Source of the DNA: Ceratotherium simum simum
Lineage: Eukaryota; Chordata; Mammalia; Perissodactyla; Rhinocerotidae
Direction of reading: 5' to 3'
Assembly: GCF_000283155.1 (NCBI RefSeq)
Contig: NW_004454160.1
Coordinates: 3,414,674-3,478,673, forward strand
DNA: 64,000 bases
This document shows positions 55,601 through 58,871 of the stretch, piece by piece. The position numbers and the translations under genes were made by a program. How positions within the stretch are numbered: the stretch's first letter is position 1; each line of letters starts with the position of its first letter. Under the pieces are notes generated by a model. It saw nothing but the letters and a program-made list of their open reading frames with translations. It was not told the DNA's origin and did not search any database.

Positions 55601-57753
55601 ATCATGTTCAGTTGTTCCTTGCACATAGTAGGTTCTTTATGTGGTGAAGGTATGATGTGATGTTGGTTGTTGGCAAGTTTCAGTAAGCTTCTGTTTTTCT
55701 GGGTCTTGTGTGGCTTTAGACTAGTGACATAAGTTTTATAGGATTAAAGGGAAACTATGAAGGCAATTAAAAGGTAATTTTTATCTATCTAGATCAAAAT
55801 GGTACTGAGACCATTTCAGAAAGGGAACTAGTCAGCATTCTTATAAATATAGTTAAAGAAGAGAGTATGTAAATTTACCTGGTAACAATTCTTCAGAGTT
55901 CTCTGATAGTTTCCAGAAATAGAGAAAATACTTGATTGCTCAGCAGTCTTTTGCACAGCGTGAGACTAATATAAAAAGCTCTATTCCATAGCATTAAGAA
56001 TTAGATTTGCCCTTCTTACTTTATCAGAATTTAATGCAGACATGAGAACCTAGGAATATATGGTAGTGGAATAGAATGGAGAGATCTTAAAGATGGATAG
56101 TGAACCGCTTCTTGCAGATGAACTTCAGGTTGGATTTCTCTCCTCAAGCAAGTTTCTTAAGCATAGCTTCCATGCATACTGGGGATACGGGAATGGTTGG
56201 TATAACAGATCTTGATAGGAAATTCTAAAATACCCAAAAAAAAAAGTTTTTATTAATTTTTTTCAAGTATCCTGAAATGTAGCAAATCCTAGGATTTGTT
56301 TCTACCTAAAATTTTTTTTTTAAATCTTTTTGATACCTGGTCAGATTTATAATCAGAAAGTAAGTTTTTCTAGATATCCTCTTGTTTTCCTAGTTATGGT
56401 TCCAGGATCAGTTTCTGCTGCAGAGCATCTGCTCTGAAGAATGGCAGAGCTTTTGATTCACTTAGTCACTCAAATAACGTTTAACTGCCTACTCTGTTCA
56501 AGACCAGATAGATTTAATGCTCCATGGTAAGTATAATGTAAATACACCGTAAAGCAATGCTATTTCCATCCCACCTCTCATTCTCATTCCTAACTATTAT
56601 CTTACATTAATGCTAAGCATTTTCTGTTTATGGTTTCTTGAAAAACAAGTTATTTATCAAAGAAATACTTTCCTTAAAAACAAGAAATGAATCGTAAGCC
56701 TCATAAATCTAATTTAGTGTTCAGCCACCAAAAATTAACTGTCTTGATTTTTATTAAAATAAAGTTAGCCAGGGCCGGCCCCGTGGCTTAGCGGGTAGGT
56801 GAACGCGCTCCGCTGCTGGCGGCCCTGGTTCGGATCCCGGGCACAAACCGACGCACCGCTTCTCTGGCCATGCTGAGGCCGCGTCCCACATACAGCAACT
56901 AGAAGGATGTGCAGCTGTGACATACAACTATCTACTGGAGCTTTGGGGGGAAAAAATAAATAAAATTAAAAAAATAAAATAAAAAGTTAGCCAAAATGAG
57001 GTCAAAAAATTTCCCATTATGTTGATTTGTTGCTTTCTGCATTTGACATTAAATTTCTGGCATTTAGTTCTCCATCTTGATCTTGAACTAAACGCCCTGA
57101 GAACTATAATTGTTACAAGGCCTTGCCACTCAGGCATGTCATGAAGAAGACTCATTTTTGCCAAAACAGTTATAGTTATTAGATTTCTTCCTGATAGTTT
57201 TCTTTGTTTCATAACTCTACCTTAAAATTTGACACACAATAAGACAACACAATCTAACAAAAAAGAATCTGGGCATTAGATTTGAATAGACATGGATTTA
57301 AATTCAACCCTTCTGGTTACTAGCTAGGTGACCTTAGGTGAGCTATGCAATCTGTGTGATCCTCAGTTTCCTCTTCTGTAAAATGACGATGTTACCTACT
57401 TCATGGCGTTATGTGAGGATATAAAGGGATAATGAAAGAAAAGGGATGATAAAGTGTCTGGCATATAGAATACTCAATAAGTGGTAATATTATTAAAAGA
57501 TACTATCATCCTGATCATCTCGACCTATTTTACACCAACTGACTGATTCCAGTGGAACTACTCTGATGGATGAAAGCCTGCTCAGGGCCAGGCACGTGCT
57601 AGACATTTTAGATACACTGCGTCGTTGATTATAAATCCCTTTCTTTCACATTCCTAGTTAAATTGGTCTTATTACTTAACGTTCTTGTCTTTTTTCTTTC
57701 CACAGGAAAATGGGCCTTACTTTACATCTTATCCCCCATCACCAGATTTGTGA
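2010..57753 (+). CDS. GDAP2: GDAP2, macro + CRAL-TRIO protein (13 coding exons)
   Basis: Join: 2010-2185, 3459-3598, 12228-12381, 12802-12890, 18358-18434, 25023-25182, 27244-27397, 36843-36919, 37977-38053, 40653-40792, 42585-42639, 53370-53513, 57706-57753 (1491 nt, 496 residues plus stop). Every junction is GT-AG and all phases match. I recognise the product as GDAP2. Residues about 55-223 form a macro domain ([34 protein letters not shown]). Residues about 343-481 form a CRAL-TRIO/Sec14-like lipid-binding domain ([13 protein letters not shown] onward). A charged linker with DNHEEDEG near residues 267-275 joins them. The length is close to the roughly 497 residues usual for vertebrate orthologues. 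The start is supported by an in-frame TGA at 1995-1997, 15 nt upstream; its Kozak context is moderate (T at -3, G at +4). In humans, loss of GDAP2 is linked to a recessive spinocerebellar ataxia. The molecular substrate is not settled. No frameshift or premature stop was seen. Confidence 0.96.
2310..3145 (-). repeat. Two adjacent old L1 3' ends (intron 2)
   Basis: Two reverse-oriented L1 3'-end segments, about 2310-2690 and 2691-3145, lie head to tail. Both contain the antisense of the late L1 3' region (AATGGAATCATGTATTC near 2580 and AATGGAATCAATTGTGAC near 2949; ATATTCCATTGG near 3039). The second begins with an A-rich junction and TTGATTGAGATATAATTC. The repeats start 125 bp behind exon 2. 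Confidence 0.75.
3146..3458 (+). other. Intron 2, unique part
   Basis: No recognisable repeat or gene is seen here. The sequence leads into the exon 3 acceptor. Confidence 0.5.
3459..3598 (+). CDS. GDAP2: GDAP2 exon 3: macro domain, ADP-ribose site region
   Basis: Acceptor TTTCCTCAG ends at 3458 and donor gtgagt starts at 3599; 140 nt. It encodes residues 59-106, including [20 protein letters not shown]. The two asparagines of the usual NAAN motif (N73, N76) are kept. The glycine-rich loop normally following (GGGV) is replaced by [10 protein letters not shown], so the catalytic loop differs from hydrolytic macro domains. Confidence 0.95.
3599..4648 (+). other. Intron 3, first part: nothing recognised
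   Basis: AT-rich intronic DNA with a T-run at 4078-4092. ORFs of up to about 100 codons here show no domain or codon signal. Confidence 0.4.
4649..4691 (+). repeat. (TG)n microsatellite
   Basis: About 21 TG dinucleotides with one interruption (TCTG near 4655). Likely polymorphic in length. Confidence 0.95.
4770..4960 (+). repeat. MIR SINE
   Basis: Core MIR order is visible: GGGTTCAGATTATAACTCTG, CTGACTGTGTAACTTAAG, GAGTTTCCTTATGTCTAAAA, then ACACATAACAAGAGCTCAGT. Confidence 0.85.
5515..6238 (+). repeat. L2 LINE 3' region
   Basis: L2 order: ACTGGTCTCCCTACATCCAT, CTTCTTAAACTGGTCTCCAG, then the tail AACTCCGTAAGGACAGGAAC, TGCCCAGTACCAAGAATAGT and AAATAAATGAATAG. Confidence 0.85.
6365..7246 (+). 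repeat. L1 ORF2 fragment (endonuclease region), broken
   Basis: Conceptual translation across several frames shows the L1 endonuclease domain: [20 protein letters not shown] near 6580, [15 protein letters not shown] near 6765, [14 protein letters not shown] near 6885 and [12 protein letters not shown] near 7145. Frameshifts and stops at 6720 and 6925 make it non-functional. It is truncated at both ends. Confidence 0.88.
7283..7345 (+). repeat. Partial second copy of an L2 segment
   Basis: A stretch of about 60 bp is roughly 88% identical to 5531-5590 and shares non-consensus L2 changes (CTTGAATCTCTCTGT). See findings. Confidence 0.6.
7346..10419 (+). other. Intron 3 middle: decayed DNA, no gene
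   Basis: No convincing ORF. At 8480-8560 (CACCACACTAAGATCACCAC) and 8690-9100 the phrasing resembles reverse-oriented ancient repeats, but I cannot assign a family. 9780-10410 is T-rich and may be an outer part of the L1-like remnant that follows. Confidence 0.35.
10420..11640 (-). repeat. L1/HAL1-type ORF1 remnant, antisense
   Basis: Read on the minus strand, 10980-10730 contains the degenerate ORF1 coiled-coil (ATGATAGCAGTAATAAAAAC, then GAAATCTTTCAGAAAATAAA and GAAAACAAGAGATAAGAG). 10700-10460 corresponds to the following RNA-binding part. 11640-11100 resembles the 5' part of HAL1-like elements. Many frameshifts; no intact ORF. Long plus-strand ORFs here are shadows. Confidence 0.65.
11680..11895 (-). 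repeat. MIR SINE
   Basis: Reverse MIR: ATATTAACTCACTTAATCCT, GAGGAAATTGAGGCATAGAG, CACCTGCCCAAAGTGTCACA, then an ATTTCAATC-type B-box remnant. Confidence 0.85.
12228..12381 (+). CDS. GDAP2: GDAP2 exon 4: macro domain core
   Basis: Acceptor ATTGTTCCTAG ends at 12227 and donor gtacgg starts at 12382; 154 nt. It encodes residues 106-157, with the conserved macro signatures [19 protein letters not shown] and IIHTVGPKY, then a tyrosine-rich helix [15 protein letters not shown]. Confidence 0.95.
12802..12890 (+). CDS. GDAP2: GDAP2 exon 5: macro domain
   Basis: Acceptor TTTCATTGCAG ends at 12801 and a strong donor C|gtaagt starts at 12891; 89 nt. It encodes residues 157-187 ([20 protein letters not shown], then LEDATHIAL). 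The last 11 nt and the donor are part of a 45 bp tandem duplication described separately. Confidence 0.95.
12880..12969 (+). repeat. 45 bp tandem duplication over the exon 5 donor
   Basis: Copy 1 (12880-12924) holds the last 11 nt of exon 5 and the donor. Copy 2 (12925-12969) is immediately adjacent, with 37 of 45 positions identical. In copy 2 the donor GT reads AT (CTTC|gtaagt versus CTTC|ataagt). Confidence 0.93.
13430..14035 (+). repeat. L3/CR1-like LINE remnant
   Basis: Matches the CR1/L3 3' region in order: CAGATCTGGGTGTCGTGTCT near 13481, ACAAACTGGAGGGCACTTTG near 13512, CAGAGGCTAAATGACCATCT near 13924, and the tail CTAGATGATCTTTAAGACCC near 13991 with TCTATCTCTAGAATTTA. Old and interrupted near 13645-13760. 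Confidence 0.7.
13645..13760 (+). repeat. hAT-like DNA transposon fragment inside L3
   Basis: Begins GCAATGGTTCTTAACCTCTT and continues CTCTGATGAAAGAAAGCTGT and TCCCCAGAGGAATATATATA, the phrasing of a common non-autonomous hAT/MER-type element. The outer boundary is uncertain. Confidence 0.5.
14285..14395 (+). repeat. L2 3' end
   Basis: GAGCTTCTTGAGGGGCAGAG and the following TTTGTATTTCCAATGCTTCT are the standard L2 tail. Confidence 0.7.
14410..14585 (-). repeat. MIR SINE
   Basis: Reverse MIR: CATAGAAAGAGGCTCAGAAA, CCAGGCCTGCTGACTCCCAG, then GTAACCTTTCAGTTATACTA. Confidence 0.75.
14815..14945 (+). repeat. MIR SINE, 5' part
   Basis: GTTTTTCGATCCAATTCTAC (B-box area) followed by TCTAGCTTTCTGGCCCCAGG and TAAATCACTTGG. 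Confidence 0.65.
15480..15600 (-). repeat. L2 3' end, antisense
   Basis: TTTATTCATTCGACAGAACT, then GGCTACTATGTGCTAGGCCA and GAGGATACAGTGGTGAGAG, the standard reverse L2 tail. Confidence 0.75.
16906..17096 (+). mobile_element. ERE SINE (equine repetitive element)
   Basis: tRNA-derived SINE starting GGGCCGGCCCCGTGGCTTAG. The pol III A box lies near 16918-16933 and the B box GGTTCGGATCC near 16962-16972. The body GCCATGCTGAGGCCGCGTCC is followed by CAACTATCTACTGGGGCTTT. It is flanked by the 8 bp repeat GGATTCTA at 16898-16905 and 17097-17104. Low divergence from its 56772 relative indicates a fairly recent insertion into L2. Confidence 0.93.
17388..17440 (+). repeat. (TA/TG)n compound microsatellite
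   Basis: Runs of TATATA, then about 9 GT units, then TATATATGTATGTATATATA. Confidence 0.93.
17690..18050 (-). repeat. L2 LINE, antisense
   Basis: AGCTTTCATTCTAGTGGATG, TTCACTGATAAGGTGTCATT and AGAGACCTGAAGGAAATGAG are diagnostic of the reverse L2 body. Confidence 0.8.
18101..18312 (-). mobile_element. ERE SINE in reverse orientation next to exon 6
   Basis: The T-rich tail (18101-18135) precedes the reverse body. The reverse B box GGATCCGAACCCGG lies near 18247-18260, and the element ends GCCACAGGGCTGGCCC. The target-site duplication AGTAAAGTCT is at 18091-18100 and 18313-18322. The tail side forms a cryptic acceptor (TTTTTTTCCCCCAAAG, AG at 18142-18143). Confidence 0.95.
18358..18434 (+). 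CDS. GDAP2: GDAP2 exon 6: macro domain C-terminal part
   Basis: Acceptor TTCTTTTCCTTAG ends at 18357 and donor gtattt, a weak match to consensus, starts at 18435; 77 nt. It encodes residues 187-212 ([20 protein letters not shown], then SELEE). A reverse-oriented ERE SINE ends only 45 nt upstream of the exon. Confidence 0.95.
18985..19110 (+). repeat. MIR SINE, 3' part
   Basis: GGCAAGTTAGTTAACCTCTC, AATACTAATAGTACTTATAT and GAGTTAATACATGTGAAATA. Confidence 0.8.
19205..20400 (-). repeat. L2 LINE, antisense
   Basis: Starts with the reverse tail (TTTTATTGAGTGTCTAGCAT), then GGAACCCATTGTCTATTGG, CAAGGCCTTGTGTCTCATG, GATGTGGTCTAATTTCTGTG, TTAAGGATGACTCCTAGGTT and GAACATGTTGAATCGTAG. About 1.2 kb of ordered L2. 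Confidence 0.8.
20980..23340 (+). repeat. L1 LINE: ORF2 reverse-transcriptase region to 3' end, interrupted
   Basis: L1 ORF2 phrases in order: GACCAATATTATGAATAGAG, TGGGATTTATTCCAAGAATA, CAGTAGATGCAGAAGAAAC, TCACCAATTCTATTCAGCAT, and after the nested element ACAGATGACGTGATCTTGTA, then CATGGATTGGAAGACTCAAT. The frame is broken repeatedly. 22680-23340 is the ORF2 C-terminus and 3' UTR. Decayed. Confidence 0.88.
21528..21736. mobile_element. Tigger-like non-autonomous DNA transposon nested in L1
   Basis: A 209 bp element with terminal inverted repeats (CAATCATGCACTGCATAGTG at the left; the reverse complement of the right end reads CAGTCATGTGTCGCTTAACG), flanked by TA on both sides (21526-21527, 21737-21738). 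Removing it with one TA restores the L1 reading CTGTCTCTA-TTCACAGATGAC. TA duplication and CAGT-type ends point to the Tc1/mariner-Tigger group. I do not assign a subfamily. Confidence 0.88.
23345..24165 (+). repeat. Second L1 3' end in tandem
   Basis: L1 3' region: CAAATCACCAATAAGCACAT, AGAACTGCAAATCAAAATCA, AATGGAATATTACTGAGCCA, TGGTTCCTAGGGGCTGGGGA, ending ATTATATCTCAGTTTTTAAA. It lies directly behind the end of the preceding L1. Confidence 0.88.
24166..25022 (+). other. Intron 6 end, no repeat recognised
   Basis: About 0.85 kb of unique intron. 24657-24830 resembles a reverse L2 remnant (GCATCTGAGCTGAATCTTGA) but too weakly to call. Confidence 0.35.
25023..25182 (+). CDS. GDAP2: GDAP2 exon 7: end of macro domain and linker
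   Basis: Acceptor TTTTCTGACACAG ends at 25022 and donor gtgagt starts at 25183; 160 nt. It encodes residues 213-266 ([18 protein letters not shown], then a proline- and acid-rich linker). A second good acceptor, TATTTTTCCCAG, ends 23 nt upstream at 24999. Its use would shift the frame, so the downstream AG is chosen. Confidence 0.95.
25385..25530 (-). repeat. L2 3' end, antisense
   Basis: GTCTGTGTTAGGCAGTAGAG and CTCACCCTCATGAAACTTAT match the reverse L2 tail. Confidence 0.65.
25531..27243 (+). other. Intron 7, unique part
   Basis: No gene or clear repeat. There is a short direct repeat GCTCATGATT at 26951-26960 and 26962-26971, and a T-rich/A-rich stretch at 26481-26520. Confidence 0.4.
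27244..27397 (+). CDS. GDAP2: GDAP2 exon 8: linker
   Basis: Acceptor ATTTTTGTTACAG ends at 27243 and donor gtaagg starts at 27398; 154 nt. It encodes residues 266-317, an acidic stretch ([20 protein letters not shown]) and a likely helical, glutamine-rich segment ([20 protein letters not shown]) between the two domains. Confidence 0.95.
27490..27660 (-). repeat. MIR SINE
   Basis: GTCCCCATTTTGTAGATGCA, GAGACTCAAAGTTAAAGGAT and AGGGCTCCTGCTCTTTCTGT. Confidence 0.8.
28035..28130 (+). repeat. MIR SINE, 3' part
   Basis: GTTGTTGTGAGCGTTAAATA and GCACAGCACCTGGTACTTAG, the MIR 3' signature. Confidence 0.75.
28165..28500 (+). repeat. L2 fragment followed by MIR3-like tail
   Basis: 28165-28400 shows L2 phrases (TGCCATCCCTTTGACTGGAA, CAGGTTTCAGCTTAGAAGCA). 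28425-28490 shows CATCTGTAAAGTGGGAGTTG and CCAGATGATCTCTGGAGTCC, typical of the MIR3/L3 tail. Confidence 0.6.
28612..28730 (+). repeat. MER5-like hAT fragment
   Basis: CAGTGGTTTCTAAACCATGT, AAGAATCATCTGGCAAACGT and GACTGGGCTCTCACTCACC follow the MER5 order. Confidence 0.55.
28793..30150 (-). mobile_element. Near-complete hAT-Charlie element with transposase remnant
   Basis: A 1358 bp unit with inverted ends: the left starts CAGTGATTCTCAAAC, and the right reads CAGTGGTTCTCAAAG on the minus strand. It is flanked by 8 bp near-repeats GTCTAGGG (28785-28792) and GTCTGTGG (30151-30158), the hAT size and motif. On the minus strand, 29713-29480 encodes a 77-codon open stretch containing [17 protein letters not shown], which resembles hAT (ZBED/FAM200-type) transposases. 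No full transposase frame remains. Confidence 0.82.
30195..30372 (-). repeat. MER5A-like hAT element
   Basis: TGATACAGTTTTCCAAAGTG, CTGAATCAGAACCTCTGTGG and GGAAGGGCTCAGGAATCTTC match reverse MER5A. Confidence 0.7.
30614..30654 (+). repeat. (CTCCT)n pentanucleotide repeat
   Basis: About eight units of TCTCC/CTCCT, purine-rich on the minus strand. Confidence 0.95.
31250..31700 (-). repeat. hAT-Charlie-type non-autonomous element
   Basis: GAGACCCTTTCAGGGGGCCT, AAGTTTTCCAGAGGCCGCTT, AAAGAGATTTGCAAAAATGT, then AATCAAAAAGTTTGAGAATT, the reading of a common Charlie-derived MER element. Orientation is uncertain. Confidence 0.7.
31701..33599 (+). other. Intron 8 middle
   Basis: Mostly unique intron. 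A reverse L2 tail lies at about 32330-32590 (TTATTGAGCCCTTACTAATG, then GTGTTGTGCTAGAGATGTAA). Nothing coding is seen. Confidence 0.5.
33600..34785 (+). repeat. L1 LINE 3' region
   Basis: AAACTCATGGAAGAAGTTAT, TGACTATATTAAAATTAAGA, CAACAGCCCAATAGAAAAAT, ACCCTATAGCCTTTCCACTT, then GGTGATTAATTCTGTTTTGT near the 3' end. Decayed. Confidence 0.85.
34800..35480 (-). repeat. L2 fragments in both orientations
   Basis: 34800-34960 and 35215-35480 read as reverse L2 tails (TTTCATTCAACAAAGATTTG, GCAGGTATTTACTGAATTCC). 35070-35165 resembles the forward L2 tail (CTGTCTTATTACAAAGTTAA). A C-rich tract lies at 34981-35022. Confidence 0.55.
35815..35905 (-). repeat. MIR SINE fragment
   Basis: CATTTTGCAGATGAGGAAAC and TGAGGTCCATAAATGTGAAA, then GGATTGGAACCCAAGTCTCC. 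Confidence 0.8.
36040..36470 (+). repeat. MIR and L2 tail
   Basis: 36040-36215 is MIR-like (TATTGACCTTTCCAGAAATC, GATTCAGCTCTACCATTAAT). 36365-36470 is an L2 3' end (AAACTCCTTGAAGGCGCTGA, AAGCACTCAGTAAGTCTG). The L2 ends about 370 bp before exon 9. Confidence 0.6.
36843..36919 (+). CDS. GDAP2: GDAP2 exon 9
   Basis: Acceptor CCTTTATTTCTCTAG ends at 36842 and donor gtgagc starts at 36920; 77 nt. It encodes residues 317-343 ([20 protein letters not shown], then ALYQTG), leading into the CRAL-TRIO domain. Confidence 0.95.
37501..37687 (+). mobile_element. Older ERE-family SINE
   Basis: GAGCCTGCCCGAGTAGCCTA, CACGCTCCGCTTTGGTGGCC, GGCCATGCTGTGACGGTGGC and the tail GAAGATTGCCAATAGATGTT followed by an A-run. 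It has an exact 13 bp target-site duplication, AAAAGATCTTTGC, at 37488-37500 and 37688-37700. Body divergence from the 16906 and 56772 copies is high, so it belongs to another ERE subfamily. Confidence 0.9.
37977..38053 (+). CDS. GDAP2: GDAP2 exon 10: first strand of CRAL-TRIO domain
   Basis: Acceptor TTTCCTGTTTGTAG ends at 37976 and donor gtaagc starts at 38054; 77 nt. It encodes residues 343-368 ([20 protein letters not shown], then IDMDK). The pattern of a hydrophobic strand followed by GR..P is typical of Sec14-like domains. Confidence 0.95.
38530..39400 (+). repeat. Old L1 3' fragment
   Basis: ACCTGGTTAGTAGTACG, AAAATAAGATATCTTTTTTC, TGTAGTTCCATTCCTGAGAA, AAGGAAATAATCCAAAGTGT and ATTATGGTGCATCCACAAAT follow old L1 order. 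Confidence 0.65.
39401..40652 (+). other. Intron 10, unique part
   Basis: No repeat family recognised apart from a short (AC)n at 39507-39520. No coding signal. Confidence 0.4.
40653..40792 (+). CDS. GDAP2: GDAP2 exon 11: CRAL-TRIO core
   Basis: Acceptor CTGTTTTTCTCCTAG ends at 40652 and donor gttagt starts at 40793; 140 nt. It encodes residues 369-415 ([20 protein letters not shown], then [20 protein letters not shown]). Confidence 0.95.
41085..41440 (-). repeat. MIR SINE split by a duplicated segment
   Basis: Left part: TTATTTCATTTAATCCAGTG. Right part: GGAAAGGCAAAGTATATTGC, then CTTGGACTTGAATCTAGGCT. The MIR order is interrupted from about 41149 to 41285 by foreign DNA, see the duplication entry. 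Confidence 0.65.
41149..41285 (+). repeat. Intron 11 duplication, copy A
   Basis: A direct copy of 42236-42340 (shared CTGATCCCAGAGATTCTAGT, CACACAATAAATTTGTTTGT, TTTGTCCTACCTGTAG). It carries an extra 29 bp internal tandem duplication, with units at 41204-41232 and 41233-41261. Confidence 0.9.
41985..42180 (+). repeat. MIR SINE
   Basis: AGTGGATAAGAGCAGGGTTC, TATGGCTCTACCACTTGATG, GAATTGTTATGAGAATTAAG and TTCTGGGACATAGTAAACTC. Confidence 0.85.
42236..42340 (+). repeat. Intron 11 duplication, copy B
   Basis: About 105 bp, the single-unit version of copy A, 1.09 kb downstream in the same orientation. It ends at the same CCTACCTGTAG. Confidence 0.9.
42585..42639 (+). CDS. GDAP2: GDAP2 exon 12: CRAL-TRIO
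   Basis: Acceptor TTTGATTTTGAATCAG ends at 42584 and donor gtatag starts at 42640; 55 nt, the shortest internal exon. It encodes residues 415-433 ([19 protein letters not shown]). The motif AVYFVHPTF is typical of the family's lipid-pocket strand. Too short for a long-ORF search; identified by splice sites and homology. Confidence 0.94.
43785..44015 (-). repeat. MIR SINE inside L2 cluster
   Basis: CTAGCACTTACTGTGTGCCA, TTATTCCCATTTTATGGGCA and CAGAGCCTACACTTTTAACT. Confidence 0.88.
44576..44835 (+). repeat. MIR SINE, near full length, inside L2
   Basis: AAAAGCATGGGTTTGAGATT, CTGATCCCAGCTCTACCAAT, CTCTATAAAATGGGAATAAT-like core, GGGTTGTTGGAAGGATGAAA and AAACACTCAGTAAATGTTAG. The L2 sequence resumes afterwards. 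Confidence 0.9.
45440..45850 (-). repeat. L2 LINE, antisense fragment
   Basis: ATTGGGATATAAATTTGAGA, ACAGAGCCCTGGGATCAGGG and GGAGACCAAGAAGAAGTAAT follow reverse L2 order. Confidence 0.55.
46290..48315 (+). repeat. L1 LINE: ORF2 RT region to 3' UTR
   Basis: CTGCTCTCCCCACTGCTATT, TCACATATGACATGATTATC, CAAAATAGCCAAACCAACTT-type region at 46870, GATCAATGGATCAGAATAGA, ATGAGATATCATTATGGCTA and TCAGAACTTATCAAATTGTA. The frame is broken; the longest open piece is 120 codons at 46697-47059. Confidence 0.88.
48316..49040 (+). repeat. Second L1 3' end in tandem
   Basis: TGAGATACCACTACACTGTC, GCAGTTCCACTGCTGGGTAT, ACTGGAAACAGCCCAGGTGT and CTGCTGATACAACAGCATGG restart the L1 3' region directly behind the previous copy. 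Confidence 0.85.
49041..50640 (+). other. Intron 12 middle, unique part
   Basis: No gene. A/T-rich with a run of T at 49308-49317. 50500-50580 resembles a reverse MIR core (TAGATGAAGAAACCGAGGCC). Confidence 0.4.
50650..51400 (-). repeat. L2 fragments, both orientations
   Basis: 50650-51010 reads as reverse L2 (CATTGAGGAGTTTACAATCT, CTGATCTGAGCTCTAAAGGA). 51110-51400 reads as a forward L2 tail (TAGACTCTAAGCCCCCTTAA, GTGCTTAGCACACATTAGAA). Confidence 0.65.
51530..51783 (+). mobile_element. ERE SINE, long subfamily
   Basis: GGGGCCGACCCGGTGGCGCA, GTGCACGCGCTCCGCTGCCA, CACTGACGCACCGCTTGGCA, GTGGAGGAAGATGGGCACGG, and a tail ending in (AAAT)n. Target-site duplication AATCTGATG at 51521-51529 and 51784-51792. 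It differs from the 16906 type after the tRNA-like head, so at least two ERE subfamilies are present. Confidence 0.94.
51793..52994 (+). other. Intron 12, before exon 13
   Basis: Mostly unique. A short MIR 3' fragment is at about 52560-52640 (AAATGAGGATAGCAATAATA, TGCCTCATAGAAATGTTGTG). Confidence 0.45.
52995..53236. repeat. hAT MER-type element 133 bp before exon 13
   Basis: Starts CAGTGGTTTTGACCACATCC and ends with the inverse (TTTGAAAAACACTG). The body ATTCCCAAGTAGTAGTTACT and CATAATCCACTAAACTGCAT matches a MER58-like family. No clear 8 bp duplication remains. Confidence 0.6.
53370..53513 (+). CDS. GDAP2: GDAP2 exon 13: CRAL-TRIO C-terminal part
   Basis: Acceptor TTTCTCTTCTGTTAATCAG ends at 53369 and donor gtaaga starts at 53514; 144 nt. 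It encodes residues 434-481 ([20 protein letters not shown], then [20 protein letters not shown]). Confidence 0.95.
53514..54880 (+). other. Intron 13, first part
   Basis: Nothing recognised; unique AT-rich DNA with a T/G-rich stretch at 54746-54792. Confidence 0.4.
54900..55520 (-). repeat. L2 LINE, antisense
   Basis: AGAAAGATGGGCTACAGAAA, GGTGACTGAATAGCCATTAA, ATGCCTAAGGTGACTACCAA and GCATCAGGTTTGAGGTGCTC follow the reverse L2 body, including the stretch equivalent to 'gatgactccaaggttt'. Confidence 0.65.
55521..56771 (+). other. Intron 13, unique part
   Basis: No gene or clear repeat seen. Confidence 0.4.
56772..56982 (+). mobile_element. ERE SINE
   Basis: GGGCCGGCCCCGTGGCTTAG, B box GGTTCGGATCC, TTCTCTGGCCATGCTGAGGC, and the tail CTTTGGGGGG with an A/TAAA-rich end. 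Target-site duplication AAAGTTAGCCA at 56761-56771 and 56983-56993. Nearly the same as the 16906 copy across the body. Confidence 0.95.
57260..57500 (+). repeat. MIR SINE
   Basis: ACTAGCTAGGTGACCTTAGG, CCTCAGTTTCCTCTTCTGTA and GTGTCTGGCATATAGAATAC. Confidence 0.88.
57706..57753 (+). CDS. GDAP2: GDAP2 terminal exon: last 15 codons and stop
   Basis: Acceptor CTTTTTTCTTTCCACAG ends at 57705. It encodes [15 protein letters not shown] and then TGA at 57751-57753. The exon continues into the 3' UTR. Confidence 0.95.
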   Translation, partial: ENGPYFTSYPPSPDL

Positions 57754-58865
57754 CCTGCCATCTTTCAGTGCTACTGGTTTCCAAGGACACCACTTTCTCC
57801 ACGAATCGCTACCTATTGAAGTGATATTCATTTTTGCCGTACAGATCCAGAGAGCCTTTTGTCCCCACCTCTCTGGTATTTTTTTATTGACTGTATATTT
57901 TCTGGCACATAAGCAATCTGAAAATAGTAGGCCATTCTGAACTGCACACTTATTTTAAATTTGTATATTTGTATCAAATGAAAATGTTCATTTTTAGAGG
58001 GTTATTAATAGAAATTGGGGAGCTACTTTGAGTATCTTCAGTTTCCTGAAAGGACACTGGATTCTCCATTAGACAAGCCACCAATATTGTTCACATCATC
58101 TCTAACATTGCACGCTTCCTTTGTGTACTTAAGTATTTCTCAAAATATATAGAACCAATATATGCTAACTGGATGCATTGTTTGCTTCAGATCCTGGCAT
58201 TACATTTTATACAGATAATTTGGTTATGATAAAAGAGGATTGTCTGGGACCAAGGATGTGGAAATGTATCTGATAAAAATATCAAAATCATTAGCAAAAT
58301 ATAGGTCTTAGAATTTTATTGCACCAGTTAAGACTAAGATTTAAGGACTAAAGTTCCTTGGATTATATGATTTGTTGAGATTGCCACTGTTCTGATCTCA
58401 ACAGTGAGGAAAAACAAGAAGACTGTATCTTTAGCCTTTTCCATAATCATGGGTGATTTGGTCTCCTTATTCAGAAGGACTGCACATATTAGTACTCTTA
58501 TGTGAAGGGCATCTCCTAATACTCAATTGCTGAGCCGTTAGAGAGTGTACTGTCTTCCCAGAGTCATGAATGATTTTGTTTAGCTCTTAGGGCTGCTCCA
58601 TCTGAGGACATTTCCTAGCAGTGTTTCTTGAGTTGCCTACATCAATATGTTGGAAGTGTGTTGCAGTGAACAAAATTCCAGATCACTTTTGACACTCAGG
58701 CTCTATTTGTGCCTTAGCTTGCTTATGAGTAAAAATTAGAATTATGCTACCTACCTCACAGAGGTATCATGAGGATAGTATTTAGAAAGGGCTTTTGATG
58801 TCTTTGGATGAAAAATGCTAGGAGAGTTTGTATAGCAGGGTGTCTTCAATTTTTTATTTAATGAT

Positions 58866-58871
58866 AATAAA
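58866..58871 (+). terminator. Candidate proximal poly(A) signal
   Basis: Canonical AATAAA about 1.1 kb after the GDAP2 stop, with a T/G-rich element 40-60 nt downstream. Candidate only. Confidence 0.35.
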
